In this document: positions 22,421 through 35,300 of the stretch, piece by piece | How positions within the stretch are numbered: the stretch's first letter is position 1 | Layout of the letters: each line of letters starts with the position of its first letter | NCBI RefSeq assembly: GCF_032854445.1 | Contig: NC_088300.1 | Location: 16,461,191-16,525,190 of the forward strand | Source of the DNA: Liolophura sinensis | Lineage: Eukaryota; Mollusca; Polyplacophora; Chitonida; Chitonidae | Direction of reading: 5' to 3' | Length of the DNA stretch: 64,000 nt | The notes under the pieces: model-generated | Databases searched by the model: none | What the model was told of the DNA's origin: nothing | Seen by the model: only the letters and a program-made list of their open reading frames with translations | Program-made: the position numbers and the translations under genes

Positions 22421-25400
22421 ACTGGTAGTCCTTTTTTATGGAAATAAGTAAATCTGCATAATAAGTAGATCAGATTCTGAACTTCTACGCCTCACTTTTT
22501 TTCATGAGATCCGGGTCTGTTTTAAGACACCATTTCACGCAATTGAGTCTACACAGCTGCTGTAAAAGGCCACTGCCTCGTCTCTGGCCTTCACAGCTCT
22601 GAGACTATCCTTGTGTTCAATTTTCTGTGGAATTTGGCAACTGCTTATTTAGGCTCAAGGCACTACATTAGCCACCCTGTAGGTAAACAGAAGTGGCAGG
22701 AGAGAGGCGCAGTAAGAGAGGGCCCAAACGCTTTGTCACACTCGCAAACTTTAAACCTCAGCACTGTCTTTTGAAAACGCCAAGACAACGGCAAATGAGG
22801 GATGGTCTGCACCAATAAAAATCACACAGGACTACCGTAAACAATAGGAAACTTTGACTAAAGGCAGATTTCAACATGGATGACGACATGTGTGGCTGGG
22901 CAGTCAACTGGCTTGCTATTGTATGCCTGGCGTCTGAGCTCGCATCTAGTACAGCGGGCAAACAATACGCGCAAATAAACACTACCACAGCTTACAGCTG
23001 CACTTTATTCTCCATCATTCAAGGTTACTAAACCTGGCTTCAGGTGTTTGAGTGAGGTTTGAGATGTCCAGTAATGTCCAGACTCAGGTATTTCATACGT
23101 GACCCATTGCCTCGCTAAGAGGACAGTCCACCCTGACCAAGAGCCCGCTGACACACAACCGTGGCTACAAACCACAACTTACACCTCACTATCCCTCGTT
23201 AAGCTTACTTCAACATCACATTCTCATTACTCGTCCTGTTTACCTGAGAAATGTAGGGAACAATTATAACACGTTAATTTCTAATTTTAACAAGGTTTTA
23301 GGTTTGAAGCAGCGTGTCTCAAGGGACAGAGTCAGGTCTGTATTTTTAATCTCAGCTACCTGCAAAACTATTCGGAAGACGACCACAGGAAAAAGGAAGA
23401 GCTGAGGTTTTGTGTGATCTTCTTAACTTGATTTGAACATGTACCATACTATTGTTGGGAACAGGTAGCAGCTATATCCATATAACTAAGCCAAGGGAAA
23501 AGTTTCTCCCCATGTACAAAGTAAGAAACATGTAGACAGCTCACACATCGTCATTTTTCCCCCCAAAAAATGTCAACATGTTTGAAAAGAACATTTATGA
23601 CATATTTACACTATGTTTCAATGTCTGAATTTCACCCAAAATCAAAGACAGTTTTCAACAAAAGATTTTTGAGCTAAAACTAAAATGACTGAAAAGGAGG
23701 CCTGTACAGGCTGTAAAGTGGGCATGTCAGAAGATATATTAAAGAGAGACTAGACATCTGTCAATAAATGATTTATTTATTTGTTTGATTGATGTTTTAT
23801 ACCGTTCTCAAGAATATTTCACTTAAACGATGGCGGCCAGAATTATGGTGGGAAGAAACCGGGCAGAGCCCGGAGGAAACCCACGACAATCCGCAGGTTG
23901 CTGGCAGGCCTCCCCACTTAAGTCAAACCAATGACAATTAAACTGAACATCACTGCTGAGTTATGCTCAGAAATAAAATATCAGAAATCTGAATTTGTGA
24001 TCATCTAGATTTATAAAATACTTGAATAATTTACCACACATGATCTGACTCTTTTTTTTTTTTTTTAAGTAAACACTGTAAAACAGTTGTAAATCCTATG
24101 GTTTTGTTAAGACCATTTCTGGCTGGTCTTTGGGTAAAAGCCCACACATAAATCTGAGCCATGGCTTTGGGACACTACATGGATTGAGCTGTTCATCTTC
24201 TTCAAACAATGAATTATACTTCAGAAACTGGCCTTTTCACCAGTGATAAACGAAACAAAAGATAAACAGTAGTTCTGGATTTATGAAAGAGATATCTTGT
24301 GTAGGAAGAAGATAAGGTATCAAGCTGTTTCTCCTTAGTTGGCTCCTCACAGCAAACTGTCAGCTCCCTGACAGGGCCAGAATACTGGCACAAAGCTAAT
24401 CATGTGACAGCCAGGTAAACTCACTTACCTGCAGCAAACAGCAGGAATATCCACCCAGAAAATGTCAAGGTTGGAATTTGTATACATCTGAATCACAAAA
24501 ACAATTTGAGACAAGTTTGAGAAGGTAGACTGAAAAAGACTTCCACTTGACAAAATGTGATTAGCTCTTACAGCTTAATACTAAAGGGCATATTGGGCCT
24601 ACTGTATCTCACCAAAAAGGTTGCCTATGAAAATATATGCAGTTTCAGGAGAAGATAAAAGCCTTACAATGATACCTTTAATGCCAGCACTTAGGTTTTT
24701 TCTCATAAGAAATAATTTTACAAAAAAGTTATAAATGATCCTACAATTTGGATTAATCAACCACAATGAATCACTTAAAAAAAGCTGTACTTTACATGAA
24801 ATGCAATATATGAGAAAGTAGACTGAAACTGACTTTTTTCACATGGCAGAAACTGGTCAGCTGCTACAGCTTACAAAAGTGTACATTAATTTTTGTATGA
24901 AATTAAGTGAAATCATTTGAATTCCAAACCATACGTTACTTGATGCTGATAGACAAAATCAATGGGGTTAAAATAGTTGATCACTATAATTAAGGCTGAA
25001 AATGGTTTTAATTACATGTAAAACCTGGGTGCAATAGAAACAAAATATCCAAATGTGGACAAAATTTCTGTTTGGAAAGAATGGATTTTTAAAGATTAAT
25101 TGGTGTAATCAGATGATTATATAGTGGTTGAAGCATGTCACTTTGTATTTTTGACATTTTGTTAGTGTACCTGTGCCACATCATCTCCTATATCAGGACA
25201 TCAAGGCCCATCCTAAAATACCCGTCCCTATCAACATCTGTGTAAGGTCAGCTTACTTCTCCCCTCACAGTACTCAGATGGAGAAGGTCATCCTGAACAG
25301 GTAGGTAAGCTCAGTTCAATGTCTGTACAGCTCTACCTGTCCAGGTGAGATAATGAGACTTGAGAAATAACCCGAGTATATCAGAATATGCTTGTAAGGT

Positions 25401-26820
25401 CTGTATCCTGAAGACTAGAGAGTAGAGGGAGAACTGGCTGATCCTGTCTCAGTGATGAGACAGCTAGATCAGTATGATCCCCAATTCTGATTCAGACATC
25501 TGATAAAATGCTTTAAACACAAGGTTCCATATGCTTAAGGGGAGTTTACATTCCGCATGCCCATGGAAGTGCTTACTCTACATCCAGACAAGCTTTATAT
25601 CCACTTATAACTGGCTGTACATGTATATCAGCCGAATTAAAGTCTGAGGCTGGTCTATCGACCACATTCCCTAATATAACATTTAGAAGGGAGGTCAATG
25701 TTATAAACATAAATGACGCTGGAGAAAAAATGATGACACTCATGAATAAAAACAAAAGGTTGACATGATAAACCCACCCTTTCAAATCGAAACACACCCT
25801 TTCAAATCGGAATTTTTTTTAAAGTCATCACAAATTCCTTATCCCACTACATTTCCTTATCAATCACACAATAGTTTTTAATGATCAAAATTACTTTCTG
25901 ATCACACAATTGTTCCTATTATGCAATTCTAGTAGTTCTTAGTCCGCATTACTTCACAACCACACAACAGTTCTTAATCCACACAACAGTTCTTAATCCA
26001 CAGTAATTAATAAGCCTGATCAACATCACCATCCACCCTCCAGTTTGCACACACATGTACAGATTACAGCATTTGACCTAAAATTGAAAAAAAATGGTAA
26101 AAAATTTTAGAAGCAAGACAAAGGTTATAAAATATAACACTTGAAAGTAAAACTTTTATCTTTCCAGTAAATTATCATCCTATCTTCCAAACAATCCTCA
26201 AAACACATTTCTATTAACCTGTTAACAGAGCTCTCACAATTAAGCAAAATGAGTGCTCCTTAACAAAATTTTAGGTCAAAACAGAGTCCAGACTCTGTAG
26301 TAACAAATCTGACAGCGAAGTCAAGTGAAACCCAATCAAGTCATATAATTTCTGCATGGTAGTTTGATAACATGGTAATCTTTTGTCATCATTGCTGGCC
26401 AAGGCCATCAAGGCATAAACCAAACCCTATCAGAAGAAAAATGGGGATCGTTGGTGGTGAACCTTTTGCTTATTCTAGCAGATGAAAAAAAAAAAGAGAG
26501 AGACATGAATTTTTAAAAAATTAACATCGATGAAAAGAACTATCACAAACACTGTCAGAGTAGAGAATCTTTATTTGGGAGGCACAGCCAGGTTATGCCT
26601 AACAAACATGTTTGTCATGATGGCCTGAAAGAGCCAGTCTCCCTTTTGATGTTACCCTTTATGGCCAGTAGGTAAGATTAATTTTCAATATACAAGTTTA
26701 CCCGCATTTATAGATTAGAAAAAGCTGACAACTAAATCTCAAATTTTTCAAGGTAAAACAACATTCTATTAAAAGGATAATATCAGACTAGGTAGCCACT
26801 GCAGTTGCTGAATTAACCAG
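22421..26820. other. non-coding region upstream of the DSL gene
   Basis: No coding block was recognised on either strand. It should contain the promoter and 5' UTR of the minus-strand DSL gene. It includes one SINE family A fragment and AT-rich unique sequence with scattered aggt/acct-rich stretches (for example near 25270-25345). Confidence 0.5.
23771..23921 (-). repeat. SINE family A, 5'-truncated
   Basis: Reversed tail gattgatgttttataccgtt, then cggccagaattatggtggga and ccgcaggttgctggcaggc. The tRNA-like head is absent. Confidence 0.85.
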
Positions 26821-26849
26821 ATGAACAACACAAATATTACATCACACAA

Positions 26850-29057
26850 AATAAATTTATTTACAAATTTACATCATGTTTCTTTCAAACAAATAATTAT
26901 ATCAATGCATACATGTACCAGCATTTTACAAATTACATTTGTCTCTGAATCCAAATCGTATCAACAAGCAGTGCAGACTAAAATAAATACATGTACATGC
27001 ACAAATGCTTTGTGAATATTCTTCAAGTTTTTAATGAACGGCGACAAAATTTCCAATTCTAGCTCAAGTCTGAATTTTATGTAATGTGGGGATGTGATCT
27101 TTTTATATGCAAATCTTTTAGAATACAACCATTTTATGGAAATCAGCTTTTTACTTAAATATATACCTGATAGTTTCATCTGAAATTCATATATTTTATC
27201 AGATTTAAGAATATTTTTCTAACATAGGATTCTGAATTGTGAAAACATGCAGAGGCTCATTGGATGTTCATTAGAGGCCACACCACCATACCAGGTATCT
27301 GAAATTCTGCTGATGTAAACCAGGTGCCAAGCAAATGGGGTCAGATTTTTATCCCACAATCACACTGGCCATGGGCTAATGATGTGACCAAATGCAGACC
27401 TGGCACATCCACAGACCAGAGCAGTTCACTAATCGGTTTAATCTAATTACGCTCCTCTTGCATTCTATGTAGACATGAAGGCTTAACCCATTAACATTAA
27501 ATAGCAACAGTGCTCAAAACAAAAAATAAATGTGCTTATGCAAAATAGTGGGAGCCAGATTTACAGATTGACTATTTCCAGGTTTGCAATGTAAATATGG
27601 GGATAGAAGAGAAGCTTTCCAGAGGCAGTTATTTCCCTTGTTCTCATCTCTCTGCTCTTCAGCACAGTAGACCAGTTCAGCTTGATTCTGACTGTGTAGG
27701 TTATATTCTCACAACACTGTCTGTTAGCCAGCATTTATACTATACACTTTTGTCTACAAGGAATGGAATTAGTCAATAATCATTGATATCTGTGAAAGGC
27801 AGATATTCCCAGTATGTACAGGTGAATCCATGTGATATATCAAAACGGTGTGGAATATTTGTACTAGTACAAAACTGTATCAGTTATTGATAATTTTCAT
27901 ACAAGATACTGGGATAGCTTAGGACCCTTATGAAAAACTAAGAAGACTTTCTCCTGAATAGCCTCACCATAAACAAAAGATTGATATGGAGTTAATTACT
28001 TTGCACTTTTATATCGACAACATTAGAATATCCTGTCATTGTTTGTTGTTTGTTCTAATAATGAGAAATGTAGTTACCTGTACTACCTTGATACAAAATA
28101 TAAAAAGAAAATGTAACATAGACTTTTTTATTAACGTGATATCAGCCTTACGATCTTAGAATAAAGAAGCATACAGCATGTCTTAACTTAGAGATCTGTT
28201 CTCGGCTACACTAATGTCACCACATTGCTACAGCCAGCTTGTTACGGTTGTGATAAATGCAATGAAAAGCCATTTATATGAACTCATGTAAATAATTCAG
28301 CCATACTTTGTGTTATGGATTATTTTTTAACATAGAGTTAATAAATTAAGAAGTTTTCAAAATATAGATTTCATGATCTATTGTCTTATCTTTTAATTGA
28401 CAGACTGCAGCAACCAATACCCACCCTTTAAAAACTAGATTTAGAACACCAAGTATATGTGCTGCAATACCCACCCTTTAAAAACTAGATTTAGAACACC
28501 AAGTATATGTGCTTTTCATACAATATGACAAACATTTATTCCAATGCAAATACAGAACAGATTTTTGACTTTGACTGTTTGACTATGATCCAGCTATATC
28601 AAAATAATTCTTTCAAGAAGACTCAGGATTCTCCATTTATACTCCAGAAATTACTGTATTTGTTCGACTTTTCCAAATATTTTAAATAATACTAAATTAT
28701 GATGAAACCAAACTTATCATAACATGAATACAATATTGTGTGATACATTAGCTTCTTCACAGTAACATCATAGTATCTATAATATTAGCTCAGTTTTAAA
28801 ATTATGTTAAACAAAAATGATAAAAATTATAGACAAGTTCACTGATGAATTACTTAATATCTGAAACAATAGCCATGATTTATACAAAACCTTTAACTTG
28901 TGAGCATGTTTGCGTATTTGACATCTGGAATCCAACATGTTACATAAAAAATCATTTCAAATTCAATATTCAAATCTTCCAAAAAATATGGCTTCCAATA
29001 TCAGTACTGCTGCTTTTTGATTCTCAAAAATATTTGATGAAGCACTACTTTATTTCA
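26850..29057 (-). other. likely 3' UTR and flank of the C6orf120-like gene
   Basis: AT-rich sequence directly downstream of the stop codon at 29058. Minus-strand AATAAA-type signals occur near 26850-26860, so a 3' UTR of about 2.2 kb is possible. It contains a 50-bp direct duplication at 28416-28513. No other gene is seen. Confidence 0.3.
28416..28513. repeat. 50-bp direct duplication
   Basis: Two adjacent copies starting aatacccaccctttaaaaac at 28416 and 28466 are identical over 48 bases, so the duplication is recent or an assembly artefact. Confidence 0.95.
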
Positions 29058-29594
29058 TCACAGAAGAATGTCTACAATAATTTTCAAAATATTGACAAAT
29101 ATGGTAAAGAGCAAGGACTCCTCTTCCTCGCCTTGCTTGGGCGACATGGGGCGAGCATTGGAGGGTTTTTGAGCAGCAGCATCCTGTTCCACAGAGTCCA
29201 TGTAGTCAGAATCAACATCCGCAAGGTGGGATATGGACAACGAATACTCTGACTCCTCGTGTAAGAAGTAACCATATATCCCGATCCACACAGGTCTGCC
29301 AAAATAAGCAGGAATATCCACCTGATCAATGCCACAAGTCACAGACTGCAATTCACAATCATCATATGAAGGTTTCTGATTCTTGTCCGAGACATAAATA
29401 TCACAGTCCCCTTGTATAGAAGTCAGTGTAAGCTGCAGGTATCCAGGCCGTATAAGACGGTAATATGTGGAGTTCTCTGCCCCTACAGTGCCATAGAGCA
29501 CCTGAAGAACCTGCTGGGCGGAGCTCTTCCATACCAGATTCCAGGTAAGCCAAGCGTACAAAATCACCCAACGCCACCCACAGGACAACGCCAT
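29058..29594 (-). CDS. C6orf120: C6orf120/UPF0669-family secreted protein
   Basis: A single uninterrupted exon encodes 178 residues (human C6orf120 has about 190). The ATG at 29594 gives a signal peptide, MALSCGWRWVILYAWLTWNL, with cleavage probably after SSAQ. The conserved core follows: VLYGTVGAENSTYYRL (with an NST glycosylation sequon), LTSIQGDCDIYVS, PSYDDCELQSVTCG, PVWIGIYGY and ESEYSLSI. An acidic EEEESLL segment and a hydrophobic tail, TIFVNILKIIVDILL, end the protein, as in vertebrate homologues. Human C6orf120 is a secreted glycoprotein linked to ER stress responses; its biochemical role is unclear. A good acceptor (ccttttag) at about 29635 suggests a separate 5' UTR exon further right. 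Confidence 0.9.
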   Translation of the reverse strand: MALSCGWRWVILYAWLTWNLVWKSSAQQVLQVLYGTVGAENSTYYRLIRPGYLQLTLTSIQGDCDIYVSDKNQKPSYDDCELQSVTCGIDQVDIPAYFGRPVWIGIYGYFLHEESEYSLSISHLADVDSDYMDSVEQDAAAQKPSNARPMSPKQGEEEESLLFTIFVNILKIIVDILL

Positions 29595-30481
29595 ATCCCC
29601 ACCCTGAGTGGCCAAAGATGAGTCAGCACAACACCTAAAAGGACAAACCAAGAACTCGTCAAAGGCACATGAGCACACATTAGCTCTTCAGCAGTAATAT
29701 TAAATAGGCTATTTTTAAAAATAAGTTTATTGGCTGTAACAAATCGTCCAAAAAAAGATTTCATTTCCACAGAAAATGCAATGGCTGTAAGAATTAGAAA
29801 CTCGGAATTGACCACACATTAACTTAGGTAAAAGTAGTCAATCATGATTCATGACGTGAAAATTTCAAACTAGCATATCAATTCCATGAATGAATGAATG
29901 CCACACTGACGTCTACATTGACTACTGATTCCTATTCTCTACCTGACCCAGATACATCAGCAACCTCAGCATGGTGTGCGATCAGGATCTAGTCACAGAT
30001 TTGGTATTTTCAAAACATAAATTTCATCGGCTTGAAACAGAGGCATTACTGGGGGTGAAAACACAGTGAATTTAACCCAGGCAAGAACAGGCCTTAATTT
30101 TACCATAAAACTTAGAACTGGTAGCAAGGCTACCAAAGAGCTCGCCTGTATGAGACACATGGATGCAAAACTTCACTGAAATCATGAATCTGGTAATTTA
30201 CAGTAATTAATATGCTTAGAGAGAATCAGCGATGAAACATCCCCCTTGGATCACTGTGCTTTATACATGTATGCATGTAAAACTTCAGGTCAACAAATAC
30301 AATACTTTTTAAGATACCACCCCTAACATTTTGTTTCACACTGATTCTAATACCTAATACACGAAGTCAGGAATTCATTAATTTATGGTACTTAATATGC
30401 ACACATGCAATCAACATTGGAATTTCCACCTCATGCTATTGTGCTCTATATGTGTGCAAACCCTGAGCTCAATATCTGCAA

Positions 30482-30748
30482 GGGGCTTCTGTGGCTCAGT
30501 TGGTTAGTGCGCTTGCGCAGCGTCGTTAACCCAGGAGACTCTCACCAATGCAGCTGGTGTGAGTTCAAGTTCAGCTCATGCTGGCTTCCTCTCCGGCCAT
30601 ACGTGGGAAGGTCTGCCAGAAACCTGCTAATGGTCGTGGGTTTCCCCTGGGCTCTGGCCGGTTTCCACCCACCATAATGCTGGCCGCCATCGCATAAAAA
30701 AAATATTCTTGAGTACGGCATAAAACACCAATCAAATAAATAAATAAA
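30482..30748 (+). repeat. SINE family A, full copy
   Basis: tRNA-like head ctgtggctcagttggttag, box B tgagttcaagttcag, and tail gagtacggcataaaacacca plus (aaat)n. The 12-bp target duplication tcaatatctgca is found at 30469-30480 and 30749-30760, so this is a clean, complete insertion. Confidence 0.94.
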
Positions 30749-31504
30749 TCAATATCTGCAGTACTTTTTAAGATGCCACCTCTAACATTTTGTTTAACAT
30801 TGCTTTCTCTATCACTGGATGCAAATACTCAGGGTACGACATAAGCTATGCCTGTACTTTACACAAGAAAGCTAAGAATGAAAAATATAGCTTTTAGGGT
30901 AGGAAGTCTTTCGGGAAAATTAATCAGAATGTGCCTTGCCTTCAAATATGATAGTTTCAGTGCCCTATAGTACTTTAAACATTAGGCATTGCCAAAAATC
31001 AACATTTTGCCCATTTAGATCCATGTTATTTATCACCTCTTGCTCCTTGCAAGGAACCCAGATGCTTGATACTATGAATTGCAGATTAGGACTCGCAATA
31101 CTACAATAAGCCGAGTCTGCACTTCAGGAATCTTGCAAGTTCACACAGGTCGAGACAAGACAGGGTGTGGCCTGTCATAAACTAACGCAGCTAAAAAGCG
31201 AAATGTGTATTCAGTCTAGCAAGCACAGTAAAACTCCGCCTCTTAGCAGCATTAGTTTGCAAGAGCCCCCACCCTGTCTTGTCCATGTATGCATGACTCC
31301 TGACATGCCAACTCGGCTTATATTAGAACTCATCAACTACTACAGTTGTACTAGGCAAAAAAAAAATAAATAAATAAATAAAAGAATCTTCTTTACACAC
31401 TGAACACCCGAGAAGTTTATCAAAGGTAAACACCGCCACCACCCGATTCTTTACAACTCCAGTACATGCATCATTCCATGACTCCGTGCAGTCATCATGA
31501 AATT

Positions 31505-31566
31505 ATTCTTTGGGTTATATTGTTGAGTACGACGTTAAACCCCAAACACTCACTCACTCACTCACT
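31505..31566 (+). repeat. SINE family B tail fragment
   Basis: It contains ttgttgagtacgacgttaaa, then cccaaacactcactcactca, the forward tail of family B, without a body. Confidence 0.7.
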
Positions 31567-32302
31567 CTTTGGGTTATATATCGAGTTATGTAAGTCTACT
31601 GATACCGGTAGTGAAAGGTTGCTGGATGTGCAAATTTCGAGGCGATACACCTCGGGTCGCGCTTGCAAATGCATTTAACTGTGCTTTGTTTTTTTAGCAA
31701 TAGAGGGCTGATATAGCTTAGCGTGCAACTCCACGCTGTAAATACACTAGCCTTACCATAACCGTTTGAGGTTTTAAAAATGACACTTCTCCACTGAAGA
31801 TGAACACATCCTATCTACCTGCACAGTTTTACACTAAAAATGATGACGTTCCCAATCAAGTGTTGTCTTAACAGCCTGCTCACAGCGGTAGAATTTTTCA
31901 CGTGTGAAGTGTCTCCTCTGCTAGCAGACGATTCTGTTTAGAGACAGCATTTCAGACATTTCAGGTGTTTCTCTGTATTTGAACAGAAGTATATCTTTTC
32001 TACACCACTAGCAGTAGGGCTGAAATTAATTTTATGGTATAGTTTGTCCGATGACTGGTAACTGTACGAATCAAAGCAGCCTATTTTTTGTGGCAGAGGT
32101 CAAACTTGTTCCAAGCGCGATAAAGCAGAATACATGCGGGGAAATAAAGTATCTGTAGGAGGGCGAAACTGATAACGTTACTGATAGAGAGATTTACAGT
32201 GTTTTATGACAAGATGATCTGTCTGACTGTATCGTCCCGATGGTCATTTATTGTGTCGAGATGTCCGGTTAAATGATGGTGTGTTACAGGGGAAGATCAA
32301 AG

Positions 32303-32329
32303 CCTTCATTGTCTTGTTCACAATGAAGG
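32303..32329 (+). promoter_or_regulatory. perfect hairpin upstream of STYX start
   Basis: The 10-bp arms ccttcattgt (32303-32312) and acaatgaagg (32320-32329) are perfectly complementary around a 7-nt loop, about 50 bp before the STYX ATG. The 3' arm contains the ATG of a short upstream ORF. Whether it is in the transcript depends on the unseen transcription start. Confidence 0.5.
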
Positions 32330-32388
32330 GTGCAACAACAACAACAACAGCTATTGTTGACAAGTCGCAGCCTTACGATGAATTTTAA
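32323..32388 (+). CDS. upstream ORF overlapping the STYX start
   Basis: ATG at 32323 opens a 21-codon frame (MKGATTTTTAIVDKSQPYDE F) ending with TAA at 32386-32388, eleven bases past the first base of the STYX ATG at 32378, in a different frame. Both ATGs have A at -3. If transcribed, an overlapping uORF like this lowers translation of the main frame. It may be fortuitous. Confidence 0.35.
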   Translation: MKGATTTTTAIVDKSQPYDEF

Positions 32389-35300
32389 CTTCCCGCCAGT
32401 GCCGAATGAAGGAGAAGTGCCCGGGGTGTGGAACTTATTTTTATTATGCTAAAAATGGGTTAAGCATCACAAATGACATTCAAGTTGAACGACACAAACA
32501 ATTTTAGCTGGATAGGCTGTCATTTCTTGATTGTGTCTGTCATCAGTACCAACGTTTCTATACTAACGTCTGCTTAAATCCTCTAGATATCCTAGCTTGT
32601 ACAAGTGCATATACTGGTCTATGCAGTATGATGTAATGCGGTGTCACTGAATCCATCTAGATGGATTACAGTTGGCTGGGTCAGTGCGACATGCCTGGGC
32701 TCACCATTATTTTATTGAGCACCAGTGAAGAATAGGTTGATCCTTTTGTTTGCTAATGAGCCCTTCTTATCTGTTCGTTGTGAAAAGCTGGTTCTTCAGT
32801 GAATTGACGTCACTCTACCACTTGACAAAACTCAACTTTAAATTCCCATTTTTATTATTGTACTAATAGTTGTTAGTATATAAACATGTAATGCATTTGT
32901 TCAATAGAAGTGGGATATTTGTGGCAACCAACTGGTAGCCCAAGGTGTCTACATTGATGTCTACATATTCTGCACATTATCAGCATGTTTTGTTCACCAG
33001 TAGTTTGGGTTCACAACGGCGTATATAGCACAGTTTGGACATGAATGGCCAAAAATGTTACTTTCTTGTTCAATCCTACTCCAGTTATCTATACAAGGAC
33101 CCTATTTATATATTTCAGTCCACCAACATGGTGATATGTAATGTGTTGGGTGAAAGTCACTCAGAACACCTTGGAACGTGTGCAGTGAATTGTGCCTTTG
33201 ACCCAACACCTCACATTTGACCTCGTGTTTGTTTAATGATGGTGATATGTAAATTTGTGTACACTGAAAATAATTTCAGTTATTAAAAGAAAACATCAAG
33301 TTTGTGCCACAGTTCAGAATATTTAGTTCTTTTTATTTATTTCCTTACATTTATTTATATGTTTATTTTTAGGACTGGGCTTATGCAATGAGAAGAGATA
33401 TGCAGGTTTGTGATCTTATTTTCTCAATTTTTTCCTTAACTTTTTTAGATGTACACATGTAATTTGGAATATATTAGTTATTACAATATTTATTTGATTT
33501 ACACAAAGAAGGAAAAGGCTATTAATTGTTATAATTTTAGACCAGATATTTAACTAATTTAATAAAAAATTAAAGAGAATGATATTTAAGATGCTTGATC
33601 TTCATTTATTGTTTACAGTTAGATCTTACAAATTCTTCCTGATTAATACCTAATGCTGATGTCATGAGGTGCAAACTGAATGGATTAGAGGAGCACAAAT
33701 AGTATATATCAGGACCATATATTGTGATCAGTACTGGTAATGTATGATTAAAGCCCTTTGTTTTTTGTCCTCAGGAAATTCTTCCTGGGTTGTACCTAGG
33801 CCCTTACGCTGCTGCTATGAGGTCGAAGCTGAGTGTATTAGAGGAGAAAAGGATAACTCATATTGTTTGTATCAGACATGCAGTGGAGGCAAACTTTGTC
33901 AAACCCAACTTCATCAACAAATTTCAGTAAGTGTTGGGGTATTCTGCAAAAAAAACAAAAAAAAACAAATGTGTCCAAGTTTGTCCATGATTGTAACAAC
34001 TACAGCAATTGTCAGCTTGTTCCTTGGTGACAGTACAGATTGCAGTAACAGTTACATGCATAAGGGATCAAACTATTCAGGTAAATGAACAATGATGAAA
34101 AACATATTTATAAGTTGCTATTTTCTATACATGTTCATGAATTAGAACTTGAATTTTTGATTGGTGGAACTGAAATCATGTAAGGAATGCAATGTCACTG
34201 GATGTAGTATCATTTTGATTTCATCGATGGAGGTACGGTACTGTACTAATGAAAACTGTGCATCTGTATCTGAAATAAATGGGAATGCTGTTATATAGAG
34301 TTCATATATTTAATTTTTTCGATTGATGTTTAAAACTGTGGTCAAAAAATTTTTATTTATGCGACCGTAGTCGGGTTTATGGATGGAGGAAACTGAAGTG
34401 AACCACCTATCTTTGCCAGACACTTGACTTCCTGACGCAAAGCCTCCGCAGGAACAGCGAGGACTGGTTTTGAAAATGCGACCTCATTTTTCAGGAGCCT
34501 GCTAGTCGCAACAAGTGGCAGGCTTTAACTATCTGAGCCTGTGAGGACCCTTCCTAAATATAGACAACATTCTGAAAGTCTTACCTACACTGTACATAAT
34601 GTATTTGTATTTGTTTTTTTATTACAGATACTTGGTCATTGACATTTCTGACTCAGTAACAGAGAACATCATTCAACATTTCCCAAAGGTGATTAATGCT
34701 TATTGTAATTATCAACCCTGAAAGTACATTTTCGTATGGATTTGTTAGACACAAACTCACTGTGAAATTGACCGTCAGATATATTATCTCGCTGGGAACT
34801 TGATAGTCAGACATATTAGATGACTGAAATCAACAATCAGATATATTATCTACCTGTATCTCTTCTCAACAGGTGAAGGGTTTCCTTGATGAATGTTTGC
34901 AGTCAGGAGGCAGGGCCTTAGTCCATGGTAATGCAGGTATTTCTCGCAGGTAAGTAGATATTGTGAATGGCACAAACATATTTTAGCATGAAACACTTGT
35001 ATCATTTAAAATGTCAGATATTTCTTTATTCAAAAAAAGTGTCTGATTTTGTTTGTTGTATATTTTTTTTTGTACTTGAGAACAGGTATGCATCATAAAA
35101 TGCTACTGATCTTATTCTGCCATTGGGAATTATTCTAGGTGTCTCAAAAAAAATTAAATGGATAGCAACTTCTTTTCATTGCATGAATAGCATTTGGTGT
35201 GATTCCATTAATACTTTGGGGGCCTCCGTGGCTCAGTAGGCTAGTGCACTAACTCAGCGTAATGAACCAGTACTCTCTCACCAATGCAGTCTCTGTGAGT

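Larger units (their letters stand above)
29595..32377. promoter_or_regulatory. shared head-to-head region between C6orf120-like gene and STYX
   Basis: About 2.8 kb separate the two start codons, which face away from each other. The stretch near 31600-32450 has more CG dinucleotides than the flanks (for example gcgatacacctcgggtcgcg near 31642) and probably holds the promoter or promoters. A SINE family A copy lies at 30482-30748. Exact transcription starts cannot be seen. Confidence 0.35.

Noticed and set aside
28845-29252. 135-codon plus-strand frame
   Set aside because: It is antisense to the C6orf120-like gene and shows no family similarity.
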